Positions 1 through 8,419 of a stretch of DNA of 64,000 nt are shown here, in pieces. The first letter of the stretch is position 1. The number at the start of each line of letters is the position of its first letter. The position numbers and the translations under genes were made by a program. The notes beneath the pieces are model-generated. The model saw only the letters and a program-made list of their open reading frames with translations, was not told where the DNA came from and did not search any database. Source of the DNA: Firmicutes bacterium UBA6806 (GTDB lineage: Bacteria; Bacillota; Clostridia; Peptostreptococcales; Acidaminobacteraceae); NCBI GenBank assembly GCA_002452745.1, contig DKFC01000029.1, forward strand, positions 19,488 through 83,487, written 5' to 3'.

Positions 1-146
1 TCCACATACATCTGATTCAAAATATCCTGAATCGCTTCAAACAAAAGACCTGACTCAGTTCCAGATGCCGTATAAATCGACTGAAGCGGCTCAACTTCTG
101 CAAACATAGCTGGGACATAGCTCTTTATGCTCTTAACTCTGTTCAT
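1..146 (-). CDS. Phage tail protein, XkdU/YmfQ (DUF2313)-like, 5' end only
   Basis: The frame opens with ATG at 146 and runs off the left edge, giving the first 48 residues (begins MNRVKSIKSYVPAMFAEVEP). Its position directly after the baseplate J gene, overlapping it by 14 bases, is the position of xkdU in PBSX-type tails. The proline and acidic pattern near the N-terminus fits the DUF2313 family, which bridges baseplate and tail fibre (gpI-like). The assignment rests mainly on gene order, because most of the protein is outside the window. Confidence 0.6.
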   Translation of the reverse strand, partial: MNRVKSIKSYVPAMFAEVEPLQSIYTASGTESGLLFEAIQDILNQMYV

Positions 147-1209
147 AAATTTGAATCACACCTTTCACTGGAACTTGTAAATCAGTCAACACCACACTGT
201 CTGTTCCACCGTTTAAAAGCAGTTCAGAATAATCCTCCACACCCTCTGTGGTGACGAGCATCGACCCAATTTTGGCCATGGAGACCTGAACTGGATTCTG
301 CTGTGAATCCATCTTAAAAGCAACTTCTCCCCTTAGATAGTCACTGAGTTTTTGAATAAACGATGCCTCAACCGTTTCAAGAATCGCATTTTGACTTAGC
401 TTCACAGTTGCCTCTATATTGATGGAAACGCCTTCTGCCGCTTCATAAGTCACAAAAGCACCAATCGGCCTGACGGACTCAATATAAGTTTTCACTTCAT
501 CCACCATCACTGAATCTGCTGGTTCTCTGAGTTCATTTATGAGTACGACCTTCACTGTGCCAGCACCCGCCCAAAGAGGCATGACCTTAGCACCGCCTAT
601 ACCCGTAATAGATTCAGCCCATTGCTCATATTGGTAGACATTTCCACTGGTAGCTGGCCTTCTTACATGATCTAGAAGCCTTTCAAGCAAAGAGGCGTCA
701 CTCTCTGTATTTGCGCCTTTTGAAATTGGGAGCGGGTTTCTTATTGCAGTGACGCCTGCCACTGGAACAGGCATCTCCACAACTGCATTTGCAGTGGTAT
801 TATAGGCCGTTCCAGACTCTGTTGCCACGATTTTTACATCGGCATATGTCACTTCAATAACGGCTTCTCCCACACTCTCATAAGTCCTTCCATCTGATGT
901 GGCAAACAGCGTCCCCTCTGGAATCTCTGTTCCTACAGATCCTTCTACCCTGACAACGCCCTCTGCCTTTGACTGTTCCTTTCTATAGACGCCGTGCTCA
1001 TTTGCACGCATGTCTAGATACTCCCCCGAAGAGGACTGAGCAAATCCAAGCTTCAATACCTGTTCAAGCTGTGAATATGCCGTCAAAAGCTCCACCGACA
1101 TCGGCGCCGTTGCCAGATAAAACATACTGCCTTCATCTGTATTTATTTCTCCAGCGGCTGTGCTCGCCATCCGCTTTTGTATCTTTTCCTGAGTTTCAGT
1201 TTCAAACAT
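133..1209 (-). CDS. Baseplate J/gp47-like protein (XkdT type)
   Basis: This 358-residue protein matches the length and layout of the baseplate J family, the wedge component that joins the tail hub to the fibres of contractile tails. Visible features are an N-terminal helical region (about 1-70), a beta-rich part with VEGSVGTEIPEGTLFAT around residue 90, the conserved ISKGANTESDASLLERLLDHVRRPATSGN stretch split around residues 160-190, and a C-terminal helical part. The start ATG has GGAGGTGAC upstream and overlaps the end of the DUF2634 gene by 8 bases, so the genes are translationally coupled. It belongs to the tail operon running leftwards from about 8254. Family is clear; only its particle (tailocin or phage) is inferred. 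Confidence 0.9.
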   Translation of the reverse strand: MFETETQEKIQKRMASTAAGEINTDEGSMFYLATAPMSVELLTAYSQLEQVLKLGFAQSSSGEYLDMRANEHGVYRKEQSKAEGVVRVEGSVGTEIPEGTLFATSDGRTYESVGEAVIEVTYADVKIVATESGTAYNTTANAVVEMPVPVAGVTAIRNPLPISKGANTESDASLLERLLDHVRRPATSGNVYQYEQWAESITGIGGAKVMPLWAGAGTVKVVLINELREPADSVMVDEVKTYIESVRPIGAFVTYEAAEGVSINIEATVKLSQNAILETVEASFIQKLSDYLRGEVAFKMDSQQNPVQVSMAKIGSMLVTTEGVEDYSELLLNGGTDSVVLTDLQVPVKGVIQIYEQS

Positions 1210-1627
1210 TTACAGTCACCTCCATTTCGTCATCAAAGACCGTTTTGACTCTAAAGCTCACCCTTAGCTGTTCATCATCAAGCTCCACTTCAAACCCACC
1301 TACCTCTTCGATTCGGTCATCATAAATAAGCGCATCTATAATCATCCGCTTGATTTCACTCTCAATGACCTCTTTAGAAAATGTCTTTCCTAAGATATCT
1401 TCAATCTCACAGCCATAATCCCAACTGTAAATAGGATACCTATATCGCACCGTTTTCAGTGCCTTGACAATGTAGATTTTAAGAGCCTCTTTGCCCGTTA
1501 CGATTAAAGGCGTTCCATGCTTCATCACAAACTGATTTTTTTCAAAATCATACGCCCACTCTCTTCCATAATCATAACCATCATCAGCCTCAATTTCTGT
1601 TAAAGCCTCCTCTATGGCATCAGACAT
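1202..1627 (-). CDS. DUF2634 baseplate wedge protein (XkdS type, gp25/W-like role)
   Basis: An acidic protein of about 141 residues with the pattern of DUF2634: YEFEKNQF-like opening, then GKEALKIYIVKALKTVRYRYPIYSWDYGCEIEDILG in the middle, which is the family signature, and a beta-rich end. It occupies the xkdS position between DUF2577 and baseplate J and probably performs the gp25/gpW lysozyme-like wedge role. The frame can be opened at a TTG at 1636, but the ATG at 1627 lies 10 bases after GGAGG, a much better spacing, so that start is preferred. It follows the stop of the DUF2577 gene closely. Confidence 0.85.
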   Translation of the reverse strand: MSDAIEEALTEIEADDGYDYGREWAYDFEKNQFVMKHGTPLIVTGKEALKIYIVKALKTVRYRYPIYSWDYGCEIEDILGKTFSKEVIESEIKRMIIDALIYDDRIEEVGGFEVELDDEQLRVSFRVKTVFDDEMEVTVNV

Positions 1628-1632
1628 AATCT

Positions 1633-1899
1633 TCAAGCCTCCACCACCTTTCCAATAACATAATATCTACGCCCGCTTTCAATCGCCATCACTGCCACTC
1701 GACTCCCCACACAGGTTTCTGTCTTCACATCTTCAAGCAATCGCCCATCGTAGACTAAAAAATCCCCTGAGAGGGGTACTTTCATTTGATCTAGTTTTAT
1801 GGAAAGATGCGGCGGATCACTCACAATCGTTCCAAGTTCAACTTGAGGGCCAGATTTCACTTGGTTTTTTATGAAGCCAACTAGCTTTTCGCCTGCCAT
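1633..1899 (-). CDS. DUF2577 phage protein (XkdR type)
   Basis: A small 88-residue beta-rich protein that starts MAGEKLVGFIKNQ and ends with SGRRYYVIGKVVEA, the usual size and ending of DUF2577. In PBSX-like tails it lies between the XkdQ hub protein and DUF2634, exactly as here, and is thought to be part of the spike or hub. A good GGAGGGG site precedes the ATG, and the first 19 bases overlap the end of the XkdQ-like gene. Confidence 0.8.
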   Translation of the reverse strand: MAGEKLVGFIKNQVKSGPQVELGTIVSDPPHLSIKLDQMKVPLSGDFLVYDGRLLEDVKTETCVGSRVAVMAIESGRRYYVIGKVVEA

Positions 1900-2855
1900 C
1901 CTGCCCCTCCATTTCTCAATTTCAAATTCATCGTGTAGCTTTCCGGACTGTACTCGTGACTGTCTTCCTCAATAAAAAATTCTCCTTCTAAATTTAAAAA
2001 GGCATCCACTAGCTTAATTTTATCTCCAGCCCTCACTTCACAGTTTCCAACCGTCTGAACACTTATCTGCACTTCCTCTTGGTTCTTTTCAAGAAGCAAT
2101 TTCTCCGCATAAACCCTCGCCTGAGATTGATTCATGCCGTCTTCTGTTTGCTGATGCTGCATTGAACCATATTTTTTCATAGAGGCATAATCACTTGCAC
2201 TGTACAAAACATTGTCACCCTTGCCCCTAATGACAATCCTGTTTCTGAGTTCCTCTATGCTCTCCGACTCCGTTATATTCATGACGTTTTTGCCAATTTC
2301 AACCTCAACCAACCTCGAATTCGTGCCAATCTCATCAATTGCAAACTTGTTGCCCTCCGCCCTCAAAACATAGGCAACGCCTGTCAATTTACTGTGCACT
2401 TCAAGTGCTTTTGAAATAATTTCATAAAGTGACATGTCTCGATAAATCTCTTTTACAGAGGTGCTGATCTTGGGAATTCGAATCAACTCAATTCCAAACT
2501 CCGAACAGAGGCTCTTTATAAACTTATCAATTGCAGTATTGGTAACCACTTTAGTGGTCACGTTCTTAGTGAGGTAAACAAGCGGATCGTAAACTGTAAT
2601 CGAAATACTGCCACCACTCCTATCCGTCTCCTTTGAAAAGACTGTTCCAAGAAAGAGAAGCCTCTCCTCATCATCATAAACAGTCACAATATCACCGTTG
2701 TTCAGCACAAATTTTGAAGTGTAGTAATCAGAACTCCTGAGCATCTTCAAAGTCAGTTTGCGGGCGGCTTGACTGATGCTGCCGCCCCATGAAACTGACT
2801 GAACCAACCCGGTTATTTCATATGTGTTCTTTTCTCTTGTTGCATAAATCTTCAT
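1881..2855 (-). CDS. Tail hub protein, XkdQ/YqbQ type (late control gpD-like)
   Basis: This 324-residue protein resembles XkdQ/YqbQ, the Gram-positive counterpart of phage T4 gp27/P2 gpD, which forms the central baseplate hub under the tail tube. Recognisable parts are the N-terminal beta domain with VQSVSWGGSISQAARKLTL, the middle segment LYEIISKALEVHSKLTGVAY, and a C-terminal part with RAGDKIKLVDAFLNLEGEFFIEEDSHEYSPESYTMNL, typical of the family. It is followed by DUF2577 and preceded by the LysM protein, the canonical order. I see no peptidase or lysozyme motif in it. Confidence 0.88.
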   Translation of the reverse strand: MKIYATREKNTYEITGLVQSVSWGGSISQAARKLTLKMLRSSDYYTSKFVLNNGDIVTVYDDEERLLFLGTVFSKETDRSGGSISITVYDPLVYLTKNVTTKVVTNTAIDKFIKSLCSEFGIELIRIPKISTSVKEIYRDMSLYEIISKALEVHSKLTGVAYVLRAEGNKFAIDEIGTNSRLVEVEIGKNVMNITESESIEELRNRIVIRGKGDNVLYSASDYASMKKYGSMQHQQTEDGMNQSQARVYAEKLLLEKNQEEVQISVQTVGNCEVRAGDKIKLVDAFLNLEGEFFIEEDSHEYSPESYTMNLKLRNGGAGWQAKS

Positions 2856-2866
2856 AATCCGTCCCC

Positions 2867-3592
2867 CTAGCCCATTGTAATCGTATTCGATGTCTTGTTG
2901 CTCGGTGTGGACATTCTACCCATGTTAATCGTCAATTTTAATCCAGGTTTCAAATAGAAAATACCGTTTGAACCCTTTATATAAGAAATAATGGACTTGT
3001 TGTCTTTTTCAATCACCTTGGCATTCTCATATGTTCCAGTGAGCCTTCTTGCCACTATTTCCAGTGTATCCCCACTCTTGGTGACGTATATCTTTGAATT
3101 GATTGGCTTCGTGGCACGCTTGGTTTTCACAGCAGGCGGTTTCATAATTTTGTGCTCTTCAACCACCAGAGCCGTAACCTTTGGCACTTGTACAAACTTG
3201 TACTCCATTAAGCTGAGTGTGAAATTCACATTTCGAGTGCCACCCTCTTCTTGATACGTAAAATCCTTGATAACCACAGGCATATTGATAGGTGTTTCCG
3301 AAATGATAAGGCGTATTGGCCGACCACTCTTCTGCCACCCCAGTATTTTGTTCACTGCCACATAGGGATCTGGTATGTTCTGATACGTACAAAGGCTGTT
3401 TGGATTTAAGGGAAAATAGGACGCAATCTCAATTGTTGAGAGTCTTTCGTTCCCAATTTGAGCGGCTTCCCCAAGGCCAATAATTTCTGTTGTCGTCACC
3501 GTTTGACCATTTGCCAGTTGAAAAGACCCTGGATTGATGGGCAAATACAGCTCATCTTCAAAATTGTTATATCCTAAGTGAAAATAAATCAT
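2867..3592 (-). CDS. LysM-domain tail protein (XkdP type)
   Basis: A 241-residue protein with an N-terminal phage domain (LPINPGSFQLANGQTVTTTEI around residues 15-40) and a C-terminal LysM domain at about 167-217 (YVTKSGDTLEIVARRLTGT then LKPGLKLTI). In PBSX-type tails XkdP links the tape measure to the hub, and its LysM resembles gpX/gp53 baseplate proteins; whether it touches peptidoglycan is unknown. Its ATG overlaps the stop of the tape measure gene by four bases (ATGA), indicating coupled translation. Confidence 0.88.
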   Translation of the reverse strand: MIYFHLGYNNFEDELYLPINPGSFQLANGQTVTTTEIIGLGEAAQIGNERLSTIEIASYFPLNPNSLCTYQNIPDPYVAVNKILGWQKSGRPIRLIISETPINMPVVIKDFTYQEEGGTRNVNFTLSLMEYKFVQVPKVTALVVEEHKIMKPPAVKTKRATKPINSKIYVTKSGDTLEIVARRLTGTYENAKVIEKDNKSIISYIKGSNGIFYLKPGLKLTINMGRMSTPSNKTSNTITMG

Positions 3593-5550
3593 ACAACCCC
3601 CATGTTCCCTGCCACTGCAAGCAGTTTTTCTTCTATCCTAGACAACAGTTTATCCACATCACCTGTTTCAGAAGCGTTTATCACTTCTGCCAGTTTCGGT
3701 ATCGTAATCGAAATCCCTCCAGAGTTTCCGTTCCTTCTGAGCTGATCGTTTTCATTTGCCGTCATAACCCGCTCTCCCCTATGAAGGAGTGCAGGGTAAT
3801 TGTCATATGGCACATAACCGATTCCAACTGCCCTTTGGCTAGGTCTTCCAAATGCATTATCAGGTGTGCCTTTTTGTTCAGTCACGTGATTTACTGTGGT
3901 TGTTCCCTCCGCATTGACATCGGGAATATCCATTTGAAAAAAGTTTTTAAGGAAATCTGCTATGGCATTATAAAGACGTGAAAAGGTCTCGACAATCCCG
4001 GTAATGTGTTCAACGATGCCCTTAAAAAGTGGTTCTAGGAATCCATACACTTCTTGAATAACTGGTAAAATCGCCTCTTTAAACACTGCATTTACCACGG
4101 TTGCCAGTAGTTCTATTGCCGTAAAAATACTGTCGAAAACTGGCTCCATGATTACCCAAGCTGCCGCTAAAACTTCCTGTATAACAGGGAAAACTGTTTC
4201 CCAAACCACTTGAAGTTGAGCTATAATCGACATAATCAGATTGAATATATTGATGACCTGTTCTTTCCTTTCTTGAAAGTAAGCCATAAATGCATCAAAT
4301 ACAAACTTAAGGCCGTTGATAACACTTATAACAACGCCAAATACACCGCCAATCACGCTGGATATAGTCGCTACAATAGATTGAATCGTGTCCTTGTGCT
4401 TCGTGATGAAATCAATACCCATGGACAAAAGTTCACTGATTTTCTCAGCTCCTGCCGATGCAACATCTAGTAAAATTGTCTCACCAATTCCCTTTAATTT
4501 ATTGATTTTGCCGCCGAGCGTATCCCCGGCTTTTTCGTCTCCACCTTTAAATGACTCTGACATGGTTTTCCCAGAGTCGCCTTTCATCTTAAGAATATTG
4601 CCATTTGCCTTTTTAAGGTCTTCTGCACTGGCGTTTACGCCAAATGACTTCAGGGCATCTGTCGATCCTTCCTGTGCACTTGCCAAGGCAGAAATAGCCT
4701 CTTCAAGGGGTCTTCCAGTTGAACCCGCCATATCCCTTGCCAGTTTCACCATCTCCGCAGCCTGCCCAGTGTCGCCCTTTGCCGCCTTAAGCGCAATTGA
4801 ACCCGCATCAAAAATCTCACCCTCTGAAAAAGTACTGTCAAAGGCACTGTCCTTTAACGTTTTCATATAGGCGTCACTCTTTGCCCCTGCTTCTTGCTGA
4901 TTCATATTTGGATTGCTTTGCAAAATGGCGGACTCCATGCCCAGTTTTGTGTTCTCTCTCTTCATTGTCCCTTTGCCAACGAGATCCAGTGCCTTCTTCG
5001 CAAGTTCTGATACCTTGATGTTACTGAGAATTGAGGCCGTCACCTTTTTTATAGTATTGGTAACGCCATCTTTAACTTTTAAAACCAGTGTAAACCCTTT
5101 CTTGAATATACTTAAGGGTTTAGCCGCCTCCTTTGCCGTCTCTTCAATCTTCTCTTTCACATCGGCTTCGCCTTCTACTGCTATGACAATTATCGTGTTA
5201 ATACTTGCTGCTTGGATCAATGCGTCAAGCGGTGTAGCAATTCTCTGAATCAAGGCTTCAACTGCGTTGCCTATATCTGAAACGACCCCCTTAATTTGAT
5301 TCCAGAGGCCATCAATAGAATTTTGAAGGTTATTGATAAACTCAATAATGCCCTCTAAATCCCCTAGCTGTATATTGAACTTTATCTCAACAGTCTTCTT
5401 TGAAAGTTCATCCAACTGCTTGCCAATTTTGTATAAATTCTTCTTTGTTTTTTCAAGTGCTGAATTGAGCCGTTTGGTTCTCTCAAACAGCTTGGTCAAC
5501 GTAACAATTCCACTTGCATCTAAATTCTTTATCGCATCAACCATGTCCAT
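3589..5550 (-). CDS. Tail tape measure protein
   Basis: A 653-residue, largely helical protein with coiled-coil character at residues 1-60, a degenerate repeat-rich middle (KSDAYMKTLKDSAF, DAGSIALKAAKGDTGQAAEMV), several hydrophobic helices between about 390 and 560, and a C-terminal YVPYDNYPALLHRGERV motif (about 580-600) that is widespread at the ends of tape measure proteins. It sets tail length and is threaded through the tube. At the usual ~0.15 nm per residue it would give a tail near 100 nm, short for a phage but within the range of R-type particles; that number is inferred. Strong GGGGAGGTG site before the ATG. It lies immediately after the tail chaperone, as in all PBSX-like modules. 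Confidence 0.9.
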   Translation of the reverse strand: MDMVDAIKNLDASGIVTLTKLFERTKRLNSALEKTKKNLYKIGKQLDELSKKTVEIKFNIQLGDLEGIIEFINNLQNSIDGLWNQIKGVVSDIGNAVEALIQRIATPLDALIQAASINTIIVIAVEGEADVKEKIEETAKEAAKPLSIFKKGFTLVLKVKDGVTNTIKKVTASILSNIKVSELAKKALDLVGKGTMKRENTKLGMESAILQSNPNMNQQEAGAKSDAYMKTLKDSAFDSTFSEGEIFDAGSIALKAAKGDTGQAAEMVKLARDMAGSTGRPLEEAISALASAQEGSTDALKSFGVNASAEDLKKANGNILKMKGDSGKTMSESFKGGDEKAGDTLGGKINKLKGIGETILLDVASAGAEKISELLSMGIDFITKHKDTIQSIVATISSVIGGVFGVVISVINGLKFVFDAFMAYFQERKEQVINIFNLIMSIIAQLQVVWETVFPVIQEVLAAAWVIMEPVFDSIFTAIELLATVVNAVFKEAILPVIQEVYGFLEPLFKGIVEHITGIVETFSRLYNAIADFLKNFFQMDIPDVNAEGTTTVNHVTEQKGTPDNAFGRPSQRAVGIGYVPYDNYPALLHRGERVMTANENDQLRRNGNSGGISITIPKLAEVINASETGDVDKLLSRIEEKLLAVAGNMGVV

Positions 5551-5564
5551 GCAATCACCTCCCC

Positions 5565-5759
5565 TTATATTGAGACAAACCCGGGAATATTGTTTTTGGC
5601 ATATCTCGACTCCTCACCCTGTCGATACTGGTAAAATGCCACCAGCACATCCAATTCTCCCGGATTCTCTTCGAGTTTCGACCTGACGTCAGAGGGAAAT
5701 GTGCCAAATTTGGACCACATGTAATACATAATCCCCGCCTCCGGATCTGTCTCAATTAG
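5565..5759 (-). CDS. Probable -1 frameshift extension of the tail chaperone (GT-like part)
   Basis: In the -1 frame relative to the chaperone gene, 64 sense codons run from 5759 to a TAA at 5565-5567. The peptide is protein-like (LIETDPEAGIMYYMWSKFGT, then LEENPGELDVLVAFYQYR). A slippery A AAA AAC sits in the correct register immediately before the chaperone stop, so frameshifting would give a fusion of about 203 residues, as for tail chaperones of many long-tailed phages. Alternatively a separate 54-residue protein could start at ATG 5729, which has GGAGG eight bases upstream. Either way this stretch is probably translated; which route is used cannot be told from sequence. Confidence 0.7.
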   Translation of the reverse strand, partial: LIETDPEAGIMYYMWSKFGTFPSDVRSKLEENPGELDVLVAFYQYRQGEESRYAKNNIPGFVSI

Positions 5760-6175
5760 TTTTTTATGTTGACAATCGAGTTATCACCAAATCCAGAAAG
5801 CTCAGAAATCTTGTTGTAAAGCTGCAAAATTTCTCCCGGCAAAAGCACCTTTTCCAGTAAGTCAATTGGTGTGGCAACTTCGTATGTCTCCCTGAATTCC
5901 TTGTCTTTGAAGCTGGGTTCAACAATCCCCTCAACTAAAATCATGGTCTGAATAAGGCTTGTGTCCACATCAGCCTCTTTTTTGTCAAATTTAATTGCCA
6001 AGTCCTGAATGCTTTTGAACTCCTTGTTGTTCAGCGCTCGGATGACAAATTCTACCTTTTCACCAAACTTTTCTGACAATCTATGGATTTCAACCGTTTC
6101 TCTCGGCAATTCCATCAAGTCCTTTTTTGAATTGAGCAATAAGCTCAGCGTATTTTTATTTTTAGATGCTGCCAT
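5756..6175 (-). CDS. Tail assembly chaperone, XkdN type (G-like frame)
   Basis: A 139-residue mostly helical protein matching XkdN: basic N-terminus (MAASKNKNTLSLLLNSKKDL), then LSEKFGEKVEFVIRALNNKEFKSIQDLAI and a C-terminal PIDLLEKVLLPGEILQLYNKISELSGFG. It sits between the tail tube and tape measure genes, the fixed location of G/GT-type chaperones that coat the tape measure during assembly and are absent from the finished particle. Its stop codon follows a slippery heptamer, so a minority longer product is expected. Confidence 0.85.
   Translation of the reverse strand: MAASKNKNTLSLLLNSKKDLMELPRETVEIHRLSEKFGEKVEFVIRALNNKEFKSIQDLAIKFDKKEADVDTSLIQTMILVEGIVEPSFKDKEFRETYEVATPIDLLEKVLLPGEILQLYNKISELSGFGDNSIVNIKN
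5759..5765 (-). other. Slippery heptamer A AAA AAC for -1 frameshifting
   Basis: On the minus strand the last codons of the chaperone frame read ATA AAA AAC TAA. The A AAA AAC matches the X XXY YYZ rule in the right phase and is among the most efficient slippery sequences known in bacteria. The zero-frame stop follows at once. I did not identify a convincing stimulatory stem downstream; the GGAGG about 17 bases later could act as either an internal start signal or a spacer element. Confidence 0.7.
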
Positions 6176-6214
6176 TTCGTTCTCCTTCTCTCTATCGCTT
6201 TATTGAGCATTGGA

Positions 6215-6229
6215 GGGGCATAAAGCCCC
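6215..6229 (-). other. Small GC-rich hairpin between tube and chaperone genes
   Basis: A 5-bp GGGGC/GCCCC stem with an ATAAA loop lies in the 103-base gap between the tail tube and chaperone genes. No U-run follows on the minus strand, so it is not a normal terminator. It may stabilise the abundant tube transcript upstream and keep the catalytic chaperone at a lower level; this is an inference. Confidence 0.4.
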
Positions 6230-6278
6230 CCCTTCCGCCATCCCTTAGTTTATAAGCACTATCTGTGTGGTGTGGATA

Positions 6279-6713
6279 TTACTGTGCTTGAATTAAATCA
6301 AAGAAGTTGTAATCTCTAAACGTAAACGGCGCTTCCACATCGCCTCTTGCCGCCACTTCCCACTCACTTAATGTGAGATCGTTAAAAGACACTTGCTTGT
6401 ATAAGATGCGTTCTGCACCATATGCAGTTGGGTCAGCCAATTCACTCAAAATTTCAAACTCTAAATTTTGACCTTTTTTAATGGCCTCTCCAATTAACGC
6501 AATCAGTCTTGAATCTACTTTTCTAAACTTAAGTGAACCCGTTCCCTTCCATCCAGTGATTTTTTCACCTGGTACAAGTGAGCCTGCAATTGGAAATTCA
6601 TCCTTTTGAATTTCAACTTTTGCCTGTAAGCCAAACGCTTCTCCCATGAGTGTGCCATCAAGCCACACCCTTCCGTAAGTTCCGTTAATTACTCTATTTG
6701 GATTTAATGACAT
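6279..6713 (-). CDS. Tail tube protein (XkdM type)
   Basis: A 144-residue protein with the tail-tube pattern of XkdM: VINGTYGRVWLDGTLMGEAF at the start, then KVEIQKDEFPIAGSLVPGEKITGWKGTGSLKF, and a C-terminal beta region ending FTFRDYNFFDLIQ. Tube monomers stack as hexameric rings inside the sheath. GGGAGG precedes the ATG. It lies after the sheath gene and before the chaperone, the usual order for contractile tails. Confidence 0.9.
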   Translation of the reverse strand: MSLNPNRVINGTYGRVWLDGTLMGEAFGLQAKVEIQKDEFPIAGSLVPGEKITGWKGTGSLKFRKVDSRLIALIGEAIKKGQNLEFEILSELADPTAYGAERILYKQVSFNDLTLSEWEVAARGDVEAPFTFRDYNFFDLIQAQ

Positions 6714-6770
6714 GTGTTTTTCCTCCCAGTGTTTTAATATAATTTATGCAGTTAACTTAGGCTATATGCC

Positions 6771-7832
6771 TTAAAGCACGATGGTAATTGCCACATCTTC
6801 AATTGCGTCTAATGCTTTGATGTTCAATTTGATAAAGACAGTGGACCCTGTGTTCGCCTCTTTGATCTCTTGCTCAGTCATCTCATCTACTGAAACGCCT
6901 TGTCCTTTGAGGAATGTTCTCTGAGCCGTCATGTCAATTTCGGCGTTGTTTTTACCGGCGTCAAGGACATTGCTTTGCTCAAGCGATTCAAGGTAAGCAT
7001 TGATGGCAGACACGAGCAACAACTTGTTTTGATAGCTATTTTGCACCTTGCCAATGTAGAGGTCTTCAATTGTCTTTTGAATATCTGTGGCAATCTTGTC
7101 ATAAATTCTAACCAATTTGATCTTCATATACTCTGCTGGGTTTGCCTCAGTGACAGTTGTCATCGAAGTGACACCCCTTGCAATTTTCACCTTTTCGCCG
7201 TCGTGAATCAGAATCAGCTTGCCATCGTTTACAGCTGCATCTGCCGCATCCTTTGTTAAATGCGGTACGTCATCAACTTCATTAAATACTTGGTAAGTCG
7301 GCGCAACCGTCAAAGGAAGCCCTGCAATTAAGCCAGCCACTCTTGCTGTGTATTGTGAGGCAGTGTAAGTTGTCTCTCCCACGATGATGTCGCTTGTCGC
7401 CAAGTTGACAACGCCTTCACTATCCGCTTCACAATCAGGAAGAACCGCTAAAAATCTCTTACCGCTTGCTCTTTGAGACTTCACCCACGAAGCAATGGTC
7501 ATCACATTTCCTGCAAGGATGCCCGGAATGGCAAATACATTAAACGAAAGTGTCTCCATGTAATTGAGACCTTCTACGTAGTCCACTGCGTCACTTGCAA
7601 CAACCACCGCCTTGATTTCTGAAGGCGTTCCCAATAAGGCGTCTTCAAGGTATTTCTTGTTGGCATCATTCAGTGCCGCCGGAATATCTGTTACATCTTT
7701 AATAGAGTAATACTCAACGCCTGAGGTGGCTTTCTCATCTTTAAAAAGCAATCCCATAACTCCAACAGACCCGTTTTTCACAGCACTTGCTGCCTTTTTA
7801 GTGAAAATAATACTAATTCCTGGTAATCCCAT
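6771..7832 (-). CDS. Contractile tail sheath protein (XkdK type)
   Basis: A 353-residue sheath protein, near the XkdK length. The N-terminus MGLPGISIIFTKKAASAVKNGSVG and the C-terminal FLKGQGVSVDEMTEQEIKEANTGSTVFIKLNIKALDAIEDVAITI, with its closing beta strand, are typical of the family, in which the terminal arms weave subunits together. Presence of a sheath makes this a contractile (myovirus-like or R-type) particle, not a flexible F-type one. GGAGGTATAGAG precedes the start, and the stop of the preceding tail-terminator gene is two bases upstream. Confidence 0.92.
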   Translation of the reverse strand: MGLPGISIIFTKKAASAVKNGSVGVMGLLFKDEKATSGVEYYSIKDVTDIPAALNDANKKYLEDALLGTPSEIKAVVVASDAVDYVEGLNYMETLSFNVFAIPGILAGNVMTIASWVKSQRASGKRFLAVLPDCEADSEGVVNLATSDIIVGETTYTASQYTARVAGLIAGLPLTVAPTYQVFNEVDDVPHLTKDAADAAVNDGKLILIHDGEKVKIARGVTSMTTVTEANPAEYMKIKLVRIYDKIATDIQKTIEDLYIGKVQNSYQNKLLLVSAINAYLESLEQSNVLDAGKNNAEIDMTAQRTFLKGQGVSVDEMTEQEIKEANTGSTVFIKLNIKALDAIEDVAITIVL

Positions 7833-7834
7833 CT

Positions 7835-8254
7835 CTATACCTCCGATATTTTGATATGATCCATCTTTGGATACATTTGTAGCGATCGGTCAAACTGCTC
7901 TAAAATCGTAATTCTAAAGATCAGTTTCCCGTCTTTCAGTTCAGACTCAATTGTCTTGATTTCATACCGCTGACCAGCTTCATCCTCGAGGAAATTCCTC
8001 TCGAACAACTGCCGCAGGGCATCTGAAATGTTTAAAAAATTCACTGCTCCGCCAGTTTCTGCCTTGTTGTAATAGGCAATTTCAAATAGAGTGCTGTCTT
8101 CGAATGTCATCCCAGACAGCGCTTCTCTTTCCACGAGCAATCCCTCCAGATTAAAATAACTCTCCGCGGGCTCTGTGTTTGAATCCATCCAGAGAACTGA
8201 CGGCAGAGCTTCCTCTATCAATCCCCTGACGATTCCAAATACATTTAAAGTCAC
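7835..8254 (-). CDS. Probable tail terminator protein (DUF6838-like)
   Basis: A 139-residue acidic protein placed immediately before the sheath gene, where PBSX-type modules encode the tail terminator or head-tail joining proteins. It starts with GTG eight bases after AGAGGTGG (MTLNVFGIVRGLIEEALPSVLWMD) and ends with LIFRITILEQFDRSLQMYPKMDHI. Size and position fit the DUF6838 tail-terminator group; the family call comes from overall resemblance rather than a diagnostic motif. It is the first gene of the structural operon, so no head gene lies upstream. Confidence 0.6.
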   Translation of the reverse strand: MTLNVFGIVRGLIEEALPSVLWMDSNTEPAESYFNLEGLLVEREALSGMTFEDSTLFEIAYYNKAETGGAVNFLNISDALRQLFERNFLEDEAGQRYEIKTIESELKDGKLIFRITILEQFDRSLQMYPKMDHIKISEV

Positions 8255-8363
8255 GTGCCACCTCTACTTTCGCTTTCTAGTTTGATGCCAATTCAAAATC
8301 ACCTCCCTCATTATCGGGCCAATGTTCAATCCCCATAGTCTGAAACAAGTTCTCTTTAGATGC

Positions 8364-8399
8364 AAAAAGAGCATGTGCCCCAAGGGCAATGCTCTTTTT
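8364..8399 (-). terminator. Promoter-proximal intrinsic terminator before the tail operon
   Basis: AAAAAGAGCA (8364-8373) pairs with TGCTCTTTTT (8390-8399), with an inner TGCCC/GGGCA stem. On the minus strand the hairpin is followed by a run of five Ts. It lies between the shared promoter module (8420-8474) and the first tail gene, so transcripts for the tail operon must read through it. Confidence 0.8.
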
Positions 8400-8419
8400 G
8401 ACTCACTTGATTTACTTGT

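Noticed and set aside
4388..4870. A 160-codon plus-strand frame opposite the tape measure gene
   Set aside because: It is antisense to a well-supported gene, with no ribosome-binding site and no recognisable features.
5555..5755. A 66-codon minus-strand frame just after the chaperone gene, in a third register
   Set aside because: Its residues (rich in Arg, Cys and Trp) are not protein-like, while the overlapping -1 frame of the chaperone is, so this is a shadow of the frameshift extension.
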